From Bacteroidales bacterium (GTDB taxonomy: Bacteria; Bacteroidota; Bacteroidia; Bacteroidales; UBA3824): a stretch of DNA of 35,347 bases. Both the position numbers and the translations under genes were made by a program. The stretch is from NCBI GenBank assembly GCA_017535325.1, contig JAFXUC010000015.1, forward strand, positions 1 through 35,347. The letters run 5' to 3'. Below, piece after piece: positions 6,591 through 15,052 of the stretch. The notes under the pieces were generated by a model. The model made no database searches. It had not been told where the DNA came from and saw only the letters and a program-made list of their open reading frames with translations. How positions within the stretch are numbered: position 1 is the first letter of the stretch; each line of letters starts with the position of its first letter.

Positions 6591-6618
6591 CGTACCTCTG
6601 AATTATGATTCAGGTACG
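6591..6618. repeat. Hairpin, 11-bp stem
   Basis: CGTAC (6591-6595) plus CTGAAT (6598-6603) pair with ATTCAG and GTACG (6608-6618) around a TATG loop, with a two-base CT bulge. In the leftward direction it would lie at the very 5' end of a transcript starting from the 6629-6622 box and is followed by TTTTTT, so it could act as an early attenuator. Confidence 0.6.
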
Positions 6619-6621
6619 GCA

Positions 6622-6629
6622 CAAAGTTA
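6622..6629 (-). promoter_or_regulatory. Candidate -7 box for leftward transcript
   Basis: Minus-strand TAACTTTG (6629-6622) matches TAnnTTTG exactly. A TTTTTTG lies 23 bases upstream, slightly further than usual. It would drive the structured RNA region and possibly the four-gene envelope operon starting at 6333. Confidence 0.4.
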
Positions 6630-6711
6630 TATAATTTTTTTATTATGAGGAGCAAAAAAGTAGAAATTTTAATCAATTTTTTTTACCAAATATGTTGTGA
6701 ACCCAAAAAAC

Positions 6712-6748
6712 TCTTACATTTTCGGATTGCAATTCCGAAAATGTAAGA
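6712..6748. repeat. Perfect 15-bp inverted repeat upstream of the regulator gene
   Basis: TCTTACATTTTCGGA (6712-6726) is the exact reverse complement of TCCGAAAATGTAAGA (6734-6748), with a 7-base spacer. It ends 35 bases before the -33 box of the downstream regulator, so it may be an operator rather than a terminator, since no gene ends nearby. Confidence 0.7.
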
Positions 6749-6782
6749 AAATAAATATGTCCTTTCTTCGATCAATATTTTT

Positions 6783-6815
6783 TTTGAAAAATATCAAAAA
6801 AAAACATTAACTTTG
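6783..6815 (+). promoter_or_regulatory. Promoter of the SusCD-linked regulator
   Basis: TTTG (6783-6786) and TAACTTTG (6808-6815) are 21 bases apart and agree with the Bacteroidetes consensus. The start codon follows at 6836. Confidence 0.6.
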
Positions 6816-6835
6816 CTTTCTGATAAGAAAAGACA

Positions 6836-9685
6836 ATGAAGCAAAAACACATACTAATTATATTACTGATACTTAATTTTTTACGCGGTTATGCGCAGCA
6901 AACGGAATTTTTTGACGAAAAGAACGGTGTTTCAGGAAACCTGATTGACAAAATTTTTCAGGACAAAAGTGGTAATGTATATTTTACAGGGAAAAGCGGC
7001 TTCATAAAATTTGACGGGACAGAATTTTCCACGCCGCTGAAAAAGAACTCTCTGAACAACATTCAACCGTGGGTCAAAAGTATTTGCTTTGCTGACCAAA
7101 AAACGTTTTTCGGCACAACACGAGGTCTTATTCTTCATGACGATTTGTCAGAAAAGGATACGCTTTTAAGACTTTATGTCAGGGATTCTGTGATAACAGA
7201 GGGCTATATTTCGTCTATGGTGAGAAGTAAATCACCTGATGCACTGATTGTTACAGTTTCAGGCGATGGACTTACTGCAATAGATGCTAAAACTGGTGAA
7301 ACTATTATTCCGTTGTCAAAACAACTTGATTCCCTTTGCGCAAATGTGCGTCCTGGAACCCTTTTTATCGATTCCAAAAACTGTTTGTGGACCTTTGCCT
7401 CGGAAGGAACTTTCAGAAAAATCAACCTTGACAACCTCACCCGCGAAGACCTCGAAACAAGTTTTGCTAATAAAGAGCCGCTGATTGTAACCTCTGCGGC
7501 TGAAATTCCCGAAACTTCCGATATGGTTTTCGGCACGGTTCATCATGGTATTATAAAATACGAACGCGAAACAGGCAAATTTTTCTCTGTAAAAACCGCT
7601 TCAAAAGAAATTTCAGGAAGAATTAATGCAATTCTCTGTCTTAGAGATAGTTATGACGGTAGTAGAATACTTGTCGGCTCGGAAGATTTCGGGCTTTTAC
7701 ATTACAATCATGTAACGGGAGAATTGAAACCAACAACTCTCAAAAACAACCGTATCAACTTGAATAACTGTAAGATACACGATATTTTTCAAGACCGTTA
7801 CGGTAATGTTTGGGCTTGTGTTTTTCAGAAAGGATTGCTGCTTGCGGCAAGAAAATCTGATTTGTTTTCAGTGATTGAACTTGACGGCAATTCTTGTCCT
7901 GTTACGGCAATTATCGGCAAAGACGACGGAACTGTTTATGCCGGCACTGACGGCTCAGGCGTTTTTGTAATTAGTCCTGACGGCTCTCAAAAGACCTTTA
8001 CTGCCGAAAATTCGCCGCTGCCAAACAACTCAGTTATGTCGATGTCTCTTGACAAAGACCAAAACCTTTGGGTTGCAACTTTTGCAGGCGGACTTTCTAA
8101 AATTTCTGCTGACAAGAAAAAACTCGAAAATTTTAGTCTTGACGCTGATTTTCAAAGAATTCCGTGTATGTTTTATGACAAGAAAAGAAATCGTTTGCTG
8201 CTCGGGACTCTCGGTGCTGGAACTGTGATTTTGGATTTTGAAACTTCTCCCGTCAAAATTCAAAAAATAGACTTTCCACAGTATGTCAGCAACATTTTTG
8301 AAGATTCAGCAGACCGCTTTTATATCAACAACTATCAGACCGACAGCACGTTGACACAAAAAATGCGGCAAATTGGCAGTAAAAAAGAAGTTTTTATCAA
8401 TGCCGCAGAAGAAGATAGCAACGGTAACATTTGGTTTGGCGGCGAAAACTATCTTTGGAAATACAATCCGAAGACCGATTCTGTTGAAGCCGTTGAACAC
8501 AATGACTTTGCAGGTTTTGTTCAGACAATGTTTTTTGACGGTTACGGCTGTCTGTGGTACGGCACTCAGGACAGGCTTGTAAGATACGACGTTAAAAACG
8601 GAGATTTTGTTGCTTTTAACGCTCAGGACGGACTTTTTGGCACGGAATTTTCACCGCACGGAGTTTGGAAAAAAAATGAGGGAAAATTTTTAGTGGGCAA
8701 CAGCGGCGGAATTACCGTTATCACCCCGAGGGAAACTATGCCGGAACTCTCTACTGATGGCGAACTTTATTTTTCGTCACTGACTATTGCAGGAAAGCAA
8801 GTTTCTGGTTTTAACTGTCTTACAAAACATATTGAAATCGAATACGACAAAAATATGTTTTCTGTAAAACTTAGAATCCCTGAATTTTCAAATTTTCACC
8901 GTTTAAAATTCCGTTATAGGCTCAAAGGTTTTAGCAACGAATTTTACTACATTCCGGAAGGAGAGCCGCAGATTTCTTTTACAAACTTGCCTTATGGAAA
9001 CTACGTTTTGGAGGCTCAGGCTTTTTTTGACGAAAAAGACCTTCAAAAACCCTCTTGTAGCCTTGAAATCACCGTTTTGCCACCGTGGTACAGAACTTTT
9101 TGGGCGTATTGCGTTTATATTATAATAGCGGTGCTTTTGTATTTCGGCGTTCTTTCATACAAGAAAAACAGCGAAAGCCTCAGACGGCAGAAAATCGAAA
9201 ACAACAAAATGGAACTTCGTCTTGAAAACTTCAAAAATAAACTTTTAGCGGGGTTACAGCCGGAAAAAAGCACTAAGACTAACGAAGTATCCTCCGACTT
9301 AAAACTCCTCAGAAAAATCATGGATTCGGTCAATAAGCATATTTTTGAGTCGGATTTCGGCGTTAACGAACTCAGCCGTGAAATCGGTATTTCAAGGGTA
9401 CATCTTCACCGCAAATTAAAGGAATTGCTTAATATCACGCCGCTAAATCTTATCCGCGCCGTTAAAATGAAAAATGCTGCAATGCTTTTGGTTGAAAACG
9501 GACTATCTCCGAGCGAGGTGGCTTTTAAACTCGGATTTTCGAGTCATTCATATTTTTCGAGTTATTTCCGCGACTATTTCAGTATGCCGCCGACAGAGTT
9601 TGCAACCAAGTTTTCGCAAAAAGAAAACCGTGATGAGTATGAAAAAATTATTAACAAAGACCTCAAACCTAAGCAAGAAATGTAA
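6836..9685 (+). CDS. Membrane-spanning propeller/Y_Y_Y sensor fused to AraC-type regulator
   Basis: The 949-residue protein has a signal peptide (to about residue 21, GYAQQ) and a long periplasmic sensor of two-component-regulator propeller repeats (for example GNVYFTGKSGFIKFDG and GNVWACVFQKGLLLA). A Y_Y_Y domain follows at about 690-748 (KFRYRLKGFSNEFYYIPEGE), then one transmembrane helix (about 755-775), a coiled linker (776-815) and a C-terminal AraC helix-turn-helix domain (about 822-930, FGVNELSREIGISRVHLHRK and LGFSSHSYFSSYFRDYF). Classical hybrid two-component systems have histidine kinase, ATPase and receiver domains between the membrane helix and the AraC domain; all three are absent here, without frame disruption. 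It should therefore act as a one-component ligand sensor at the inner membrane, like SusR in principle, controlling the adjacent susC/susD genes, probably in response to an oligosaccharide. Confidence 0.85.
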   Translation: MKQKHILIILLILNFLRGYAQQTEFFDEKNGVSGNLIDKIFQDKSGNVYFTGKSGFIKFDGTEFSTPLKKNSLNNIQPWVKSICFADQKTFFGTTRGLILHDDLSEKDTLLRLYVRDSVITEGYISSMVRSKSPDALIVTVSGDGLTAIDAKTGETIIPLSKQLDSLCANVRPGTLFIDSKNCLWTFASEGTFRKINLDNLTREDLETSFANKEPLIVTSAAEIPETSDMVFGTVHHGIIKYERETGKFFSVKTASKEISGRINAILCLRDSYDGSRILVGSEDFGLLHYNHVTGELKPTTLKNNRINLNNCKIHDIFQDRYGNVWACVFQKGLLLAARKSDLFSVIELDGNSCPVTAIIGKDDGTVYAGTDGSGVFVISPDGSQKTFTAENSPLPNNSVMSMSLDKDQNLWVATFAGGLSKISADKKKLENFSLDADFQRIPCMFYDKKRNRLLLGTLGAGTVILDFETSPVKIQKIDFPQYVSNIFEDSADRFYINNYQTDSTLTQKMRQIGSKKEVFINAAEEDSNGNIWFGGENYLWKYNPKTDSVEAVEHNDFAGFVQTMFFDGYGCLWYGTQDRLVRYDVKNGDFVAFNAQDGLFGTEFSPHGVWKKNEGKFLVGNSGGITVITPRETMPELSTDGELYFSSLTIAGKQVSGFNCLTKHIEIEYDKNMFSVKLRIPEFSNFHRLKFRYRLKGFSNEFYYIPEGEPQISFTNLPYGNYVLEAQAFFDEKDLQKPSCSLEITVLPPWYRTFWAYCVYIIIAVLLYFGVLSYKKNSESLRRQKIENNKMELRLENFKNKLLAGLQPEKSTKTNEVSSDLKLLRKIMDSVNKHIFESDFGVNELSREIGISRVHLHRKLKELLNITPLNLIRAVKMKNAAMLLVENGLSPSEVAFKLGFSSHSYFSSYFRDYFSMPPTEFATKFSQKENRDEYEKIINKDLKPKQEM

Positions 9686-9708
9686 CAAAGTTTTTAAAAA
9701 TTGTTACA
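9681..9708 (+). repeat. Inverted repeat overlapping regulator stop codon
   Basis: TGTAACAA (9681-9688) and TTGTTACA (9701-9708) are perfect reverse complements, and the regulator's TAA is inside the left arm. The loop itself contains TTTTTAAAAA. No good T-tract follows, so termination here would be weak. Confidence 0.55.
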
Positions 9709-9750
9709 TCTTTGTTAAAATATTATAATTCAGAGTGTTATGAAGTGTTA
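9702..9750. promoter_or_regulatory. TGTTA direct-repeat array, possible AraC-domain operator
   Basis: TGTTA occurs at 9702, 9713, 9736 and 9746; the last two are part of AGTGTTA at 9734 and 9744, exactly 10 bases apart, and the first two are 11 apart. Helically phased direct repeats are what AraC-type domains usually bind, and the array lies between the regulator and susC. Confidence 0.4.
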
Positions 9751-9840
9751 AAAAATCTAAGAATGGTACAAAAACAATAGTATTTGTAACAAAAATATAT
9801 AATAAGGTTTGGCCTAATTTTAAATCTTTGTAACGCAAAA

Positions 9841-9873
9841 CGGAGTGGTTTTTAATATTACCTTAACACTCCG
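9841..9873 (+). promoter_or_regulatory. Leader hairpin upstream of susC
   Basis: CGGAGTG (9841-9847) and CACTCCG (9867-9873) are exact reverse complements with a 19-base spacer. The hairpin ends 37 bases before the susC ATG and probably lies in its 5' leader. No T-run follows, so it is not an intrinsic terminator. The promoter itself is unclear; ATCTTTG at 9823 is only a partial -7 match. Confidence 0.45.
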
Positions 9874-9910
9874 CTAAACTATTATTAAAATTTAACTTAA
9901 ATTCAATCAA

Positions 9911-12900
9911 ATGAAGGCTAAACTAAATTTTCTCAGGGCATTGCTTTTAATGCTGCCCTTGATGTTAGTTTCCTTTGCCGCATCTTCACAGAACGCGGCA
10001 TCAGGAACGGTTGTTTCCGACACGGGCGAACCTCTTATCGGCGTTACTGTCCAGGAGCAGGGAACAACCAACGGAACGATTACCGATTTGGACGGTAAAT
10101 TTTCTCTTAATGTTGCGGCAAACGCGCAACTCGTATTCTCTTTTATAGGATACGAAACACAGACCCTTCCCGCCGCTTCGGGCATGAAGGTTACAATGAC
10201 CGAAGACACCAAAGCCATTGACGAGGTTGTCGTAGTAGGTTACGGTACACAAAGAAAAGAAGCCGTTACGGGTTCTGTCGCTTCGGTAAAAGGCGACGAC
10301 ATGAGAGCCGTTGCGGGTTCCAACATTACCCAGTCTTTGCAGGGCCGCGTAGCCGGCGTTGAAATGACACAGACTTCTTCAAAACCGGGTGAGACGATGC
10401 AGATCCGTATCCGCGGTACGCGTTCTCTTAACGCAAGCAACGACCCGCTTATCGTGCTTGACGGTATTCCTTTTGCAGGAAACCTTTCCGACATCAACCC
10501 CTCAGACATCAAATCTTTGGACATCTTAAAAGACGCTTCCGCAACCGCTATTTACGGTTCTCGTGGTGCTAACGGCGTTATCATTATCACTACCAACAGA
10601 GGTTCAGAAGGTCAGAAAGCGCAATTTTCTTACAACGGATACTACGGTGTTAAGAAACTTTTCTCAAAATTCCCGATGATGGACGGTGAAGAGTTCGTAA
10701 AACTGCGTGAGGCAAGAGGTCAGTTCAAAAATTCTGTCGATGAGGCTAACAGCAACAATGTTGACTGGCAAGACCTTTATTTTGAAACCGGTATGGTTAC
10801 AAGCCATGACATTGGCGTTACCGGCGGTACAAAAGCAGGAAGTTACTCTTTCGGTCTTGGTTATTACAAAGAGGAAGCGGTTGTTCCTTCGCAGGATTTT
10901 TCAAGATTTTCTTTGAGAGGTTCTGTTGACCAGAAACTCGGCGACTATTTCAAAGTAGGTTTCTCAACCACCAACAACTTTTCCATCACCAACGATTGCA
11001 ACCAGATTTTTACTATTCTTTCTGCATCTCCTATTGTTAACATTTACAACGAGGACGGTTCTGTAAAAGACCGTGTTGACAACACCGACGGAACACGTTA
11101 CGTAGTAACTGCCGACAAAGTAAACGACCTCGGTGACAAATATGCAAACGTAAGAAAAGCATTCGGTACTTACAATACTTTCTACGGTGAGGCAGAACTT
11201 CCTTACGTTAAAGGCTTGAAATATAGAATTAACGTAGGTCTTAACCTCCGTCATCAGAACAACGGCTCTTACACCGGCGTAGGCGTTTTCAGCGGTACTC
11301 CCACTACAAATTCAAACGCTTCTGTTACCAACTCGCTCACAACAAACTGGGCTGTTGAAAACCTTATTACATACGACAAAATTTTTGCTGAAAAACATTC
11401 AATCAACTTTGTAGCAATGTATTCAGCAGAAGAGAATATGTACAACTCTTCAAATATCAGCGCAAAAGACATTCAGTCTGACCATTTCCAATATTTCAAC
11501 CTTGGCCGTGCAGACGGTACTTATACCGTAAATCCTGAATATCAGGGCTATCAGAAATCAGGTCTTATCTCTTATATGGGTAGGATTATGTATTCTTACG
11601 ACAGCAAATATATGATTAGCGCAACGGTAAGAAGCGACGGTTCTTCACGCCTTGCAGAAGGTCATAAATGGCACACTTATCCGGCTGTATCTCTCGGTTG
11701 GAATGTTAGAAACGAGGCATTCATGGAAAGTTTTGACTGGCTTGATCAGTTGAAAGTACGTGCCGGTTACGGTGAGACTTCAAACCAATCTGTTGATCCT
11801 TACAAAACTCTCGGACTTCTTGCAACACAGCCTTATAACTTCGGCGGTGAAACTATTACAGGTTTCAGAGTTACAGAACTTCCGAATCCCGGACTCGGCT
11901 GGGAATATTCTTCAACATGGAACTTCGGTCTTGACATGGCATTCTTCCGCAACCGTTTGAATGTTACGGCAGAATACTATTCTATGAAAACCAAAGACGT
12001 ACTTTTGGGTATTTCAATGCCGGGTACAACAGGTGTAAGTTCAGTTATGGCCAACATCGGTGAAACTCAAAACAAAGGTTTCGAGATGAGCGTAGACGGT
12101 ACTATTATTGACAACAAAAACGGTTGGACATGGACGGCAGGCGTAAATTTCTACGTAAACCGCAACAAACTTACCAAACTTGCATCAGGTCAGGAAGAAG
12201 ACAAAGGCAACAACTGGTTTGTAGGTATGCCTATCGACTGTATTTATGACTTCAAATACGAAGGCATTTGGCAGGAAGACGAAGAAGAGACAAGAAAAAT
12301 TCTTGAACCTTCCGGCAGTGCAGGTATGATTAAAGTAAAATACACCGGCGAATACGGCTCTGACGGCAAACCTGTTAGAAAAATTGACGACAATGATAAG
12401 ATACCTCAAAGTATGGAATGTGATTTCCAAGGCGGTTTCAACACCACCGTTGCATGGAAAAACATCGACTTGAACATCGTAGGTGCATTTAAGGCAGGCG
12501 GAATTCTTATCAGTACTCTTTACGGCGGTTCGGGTTATTTGAACCTTCTTTCAACCAAAAACAACAACGTTTCGGTTGATTACTGGACACCTGAAAACAC
12601 TGGTTCACGTTATCCGAATCCTAAAACCGAACGCAGCAGTGATAATGCAAAATATGCAAGTACGCTCGGTTATTTCGACGCTTCTTACTTGAAAATCCGT
12701 ACGATTACACTCGGATATAATTTTGACAAACTTGCGGCTTTGAAAAACGCTGGTATTTCAAAAATGAGAGTTTACTTCTCTATTATCAATCCGTTTGTAA
12801 TGTTCTCACCCTACAAGAAAGAATCAGGCATGGATCCTGAGACCAACTCTTACGGTAACGAAAACTCTGCTGTGGAATACGGTCAGAAACGTTTGCTTAC

Positions 12901-12961
12901 CATCGGTACCAATACGCCGTCTACGAGAACTTATATGGTCGGTATGAATTTTACATTCTAA
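9911..12961 (+). CDS. SusC/RagA-family TonB-linked outer-membrane receptor
   Basis: The 1016-residue protein is a TonB-dependent importer of oligosaccharides or other large nutrients across the outer membrane. It has a signal peptide (to about 26, SFAASSQ), a carboxypeptidase-regulatory-like beta domain (about 30-100, SGTVVSDTGEPLIGVTVQEQ), the SusC-specific signature DEVVVVGYGTQRKEAVTGSV (about 108-127), a plug domain (about 128-235, with SLDILKDASATAIYGSRGAN) and a beta-barrel ending in YMVGMNFTF, the terminal aromatic residue needed for barrel assembly. The length is normal for the family. It precedes susD by 26 bases and is presumably controlled by the upstream propeller/AraC regulator. 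Four of the nine GATC sites of the window are in this gene. Confidence 0.93.
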   Translation: MKAKLNFLRALLLMLPLMLVSFAASSQNAASGTVVSDTGEPLIGVTVQEQGTTNGTITDLDGKFSLNVAANAQLVFSFIGYETQTLPAASGMKVTMTEDTKAIDEVVVVGYGTQRKEAVTGSVASVKGDDMRAVAGSNITQSLQGRVAGVEMTQTSSKPGETMQIRIRGTRSLNASNDPLIVLDGIPFAGNLSDINPSDIKSLDILKDASATAIYGSRGANGVIIITTNRGSEGQKAQFSYNGYYGVKKLFSKFPMMDGEEFVKLREARGQFKNSVDEANSNNVDWQDLYFETGMVTSHDIGVTGGTKAGSYSFGLGYYKEEAVVPSQDFSRFSLRGSVDQKLGDYFKVGFSTTNNFSITNDCNQIFTILSASPIVNIYNEDGSVKDRVDNTDGTRYVVTADKVNDLGDKYANVRKAFGTYNTFYGEAELPYVKGLKYRINVGLNLRHQNNGSYTGVGVFSGTPTTNSNASVTNSLTTNWAVENLITYDKIFAEKHSINFVAMYSAEENMYNSSNISAKDIQSDHFQYFNLGRADGTYTVNPEYQGYQKSGLISYMGRIMYSYDSKYMISATVRSDGSSRLAEGHKWHTYPAVSLGWNVRNEAFMESFDWLDQLKVRAGYGETSNQSVDPYKTLGLLATQPYNFGGETITGFRVTELPNPGLGWEYSSTWNFGLDMAFFRNRLNVTAEYYSMKTKDVLLGISMPGTTGVSSVMANIGETQNKGFEMSVDGTIIDNKNGWTWTAGVNFYVNRNKLTKLASGQEEDKGNNWFVGMPIDCIYDFKYEGIWQEDEEETRKILEPSGSAGMIKVKYTGEYGSDGKPVRKIDDNDKIPQSMECDFQGGFNTTVAWKNIDLNIVGAFKAGGILISTLYGGSGYLNLLSTKNNNVSVDYWTPENTGSRYPNPKTERSSDNAKYASTLGYFDASYLKIRTITLGYNFDKLAALKNAGISKMRVYFSIINPFVMFSPYKKESGMDPETNSYGNENSAVEYGQKRLLTIGTNTPSTRTYMVGMNFTF

Positions 12962-12987
12962 AACAAACATAATATAAAGAAGAAAAA

Positions 12988-14973
12988 ATGAAAACAAAAT
13001 TAACAACATACATAGCAATAGCAGCAATGTCGTTTGCCGCAGTCAACGGTCTTACGGGCTGCAACGACATTCTTGACGAAGAGCCGCGCGGAATTTTTAC
13101 TCCCGATTTTTATAAGACTGACAAGGGTATCGAAGGCGGTCTTGTGGGACTTTACCAAAACTTGCGTTATGTTTACGGAAATATGTACTTCTTCAACTCC
13201 CTTGAAACAGGTACTGACGAATATACATGGGCGCAGAGTGCGGACGGCAACTTCAAAGACGCAGACCTTTCGGGGGTCGGCACGTTGACTCCGTCTTCTT
13301 GCAGAAGTGATGTGTTGTGGGGCAATGCCTTTGCGTCAATCAACTCTGCTAACAACCTTATTGAAAACGCAGAGTCCGGCAATGTTTCAAAATCTCTTAT
13401 CGCAGAGGCTTATTTCTTCCGCGGATTCAATTATTTCTGCCTTGTTCAGACATTTGGCGGAGTGGCTTTGGATCTCGGCTGCGGCGTGTTGAAACCCGTT
13501 ACGGAAACTGTCAGAACCAGCAAGAGAAATACTGTTCCGGAAGTTTACAAGCAGATTTTCATAGACCTTAAATATGCTGCTGACAATCTTCCCGACAATT
13601 CCCGCAAGACAGGTACTGTTACCAAAAACGTGGCAAAATTTTTCCTGTCAAAAGCGTATTTGACTTACGGCTGGTGGCTTGAAAATCCGAACGGTATTCC
13701 CACTTATCCCGAATGTTCAAGAGCCGACCTTGACGGACACGATTATAACTGGTATTTTGAGCAGGCTTACGCAGTGGCTAAGGAGGCAATCGACAATCCC
13801 GGTCCTTACGGTCTTATGCCTACTTATTACGAGGTAAATCTCGGAAAGAACGACAGAAACAAGGAATGTATGTTTTATGCCGACAGAACCGAATCCGACG
13901 AATTTTTCAACGGCGGAAATCTTTCATACGCAGGCGGCAGCGGCACAGAACAGACTACGGTTTGGGCTCCTACTTGGAACTATTGCAACCTTCGTACCTA
14001 CAAAACCGCCGAGGGGTCTATAAAGAATGAAAAAGGCGAGGAAACCAATCAGACAGACCCGTGCAAACGTGAGGCTGCTCAATGGGCTGGCCGTCCGTGG
14101 ACACGTATGGCTCCTGTTCAGGAAGTTTTCACGGATATTTTCACCGACAAGGACAAAGATTCACGTTATGACGGAACGTTTGTAACCGTTTACCGCGCAA
14201 ACTGGGCAAAAGGCGGCGATAAAGCCGAAAAATATTACAACGCCAACCTTATGCCTGTTCAAAACGGTGATGCTGTTTTGACATTCGTACCTGAAAAGCT
14301 TTCTACAACGGTGGAATATCCGCAAGCCGGTTTGGGTAAAAGCAATGTCGGCGCAGGTGAAACCGAAGGCCGTGCAGATTGGGTTATCGAACCCGAAAGC
14401 ATAAGCCGCAACGCTTATCCCGGACTTTGGAAACTCGGAACTTACCGTACTGACAACGGTACAGGTTTGGGTCAGCCTAACGGCGCATTAACCCGTCCGT
14501 TTGTAATTGCCAAATTCTCTGAACTTTACCTTATCGCTGCCGAGGCTGCCGTAAAATCGGGCAAAAACACCGAAGCGCGTGAATTAGTAAACGTTTTGCG
14601 TGAAAGAGCAGGTAAATGGAGTTTCAACAATGCTGAAAACAAGTCTGTCAGCGAAGATTTTTCATCTGACCTGACAAGTGCCACCCCCGCTACAATTGAC
14701 ATTGATTATATCCTTGACGAGCGCATGAGGGAACTTTTCGGTGAAGGTATCCGCTGGTATGACCTTGCACGCACCCAGACTTGGGAAAAACGTGCCGGAG
14801 AATATACCATTTGCGATCAAAATTCAAATGGCGCATGGTGTGAGAAAAAAACCGTTAAACGTACTATTGAGAAATTCAATTATCTCCGTCCCATTCCGAC
14901 GGGTCAGTTGAACGCAATGGATATGTCTGCGGAAGATGTTGCATCATACCAAAATCCGGGATACAACAATTAG
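12988..14973 (+). CDS. SusD/RagB-family nutrient-binding surface lipoprotein
   Basis: The 661-residue lipoprotein is the lid and substrate-binding partner of the SusC receptor. The signal ends in the lipobox GLTGC (Cys25), followed by NDILDEEPRGIFTPDFYKTD, the usual SusD start. TPR-like helices follow, including LWGNAFASINSANNLIENAE and SLIAEAYFFRGFNYFCLVQT. The C-terminal part has FVIAKFSELYLIAAEAAVKS and YILDERMRELFGEGIRWYDL, both strongly conserved in the family. It is somewhat longer than the common 500-600 residues because of insertions in the middle. It is followed by a strong terminator, so no glycosidase or other enzyme belongs to this operon. The ligand cannot be deduced. Confidence 0.92.
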   Translation: MKTKLTTYIAIAAMSFAAVNGLTGCNDILDEEPRGIFTPDFYKTDKGIEGGLVGLYQNLRYVYGNMYFFNSLETGTDEYTWAQSADGNFKDADLSGVGTLTPSSCRSDVLWGNAFASINSANNLIENAESGNVSKSLIAEAYFFRGFNYFCLVQTFGGVALDLGCGVLKPVTETVRTSKRNTVPEVYKQIFIDLKYAADNLPDNSRKTGTVTKNVAKFFLSKAYLTYGWWLENPNGIPTYPECSRADLDGHDYNWYFEQAYAVAKEAIDNPGPYGLMPTYYEVNLGKNDRNKECMFYADRTESDEFFNGGNLSYAGGSGTEQTTVWAPTWNYCNLRTYKTAEGSIKNEKGEETNQTDPCKREAAQWAGRPWTRMAPVQEVFTDIFTDKDKDSRYDGTFVTVYRANWAKGGDKAEKYYNANLMPVQNGDAVLTFVPEKLSTTVEYPQAGLGKSNVGAGETEGRADWVIEPESISRNAYPGLWKLGTYRTDNGTGLGQPNGALTRPFVIAKFSELYLIAAEAAVKSGKNTEARELVNVLRERAGKWSFNNAENKSVSEDFSSDLTSATPATIDIDYILDERMRELFGEGIRWYDLARTQTWEKRAGEYTICDQNSNGAWCEKKTVKRTIEKFNYLRPIPTGQLNAMDMSAEDVASYQNPGYNN

Positions 14974-15000
14974 AAAATTAGTTTCTCATAAATAAATTTA

Positions 15001-15038
15001 AACCCCGCTCTAATTAATCCTTTCAGGCGGGGTTTTTT
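15001..15038 (+). terminator. Intrinsic terminator after susD
   Basis: AACCCCGC (15001-15008) pairs with GCGGGGTT (15027-15034), followed by TTTTTT. It also separates the converging restriction-modification genes. Confidence 0.85.
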
Positions 15039-15052
15039 ATTTGTGTAGAATT

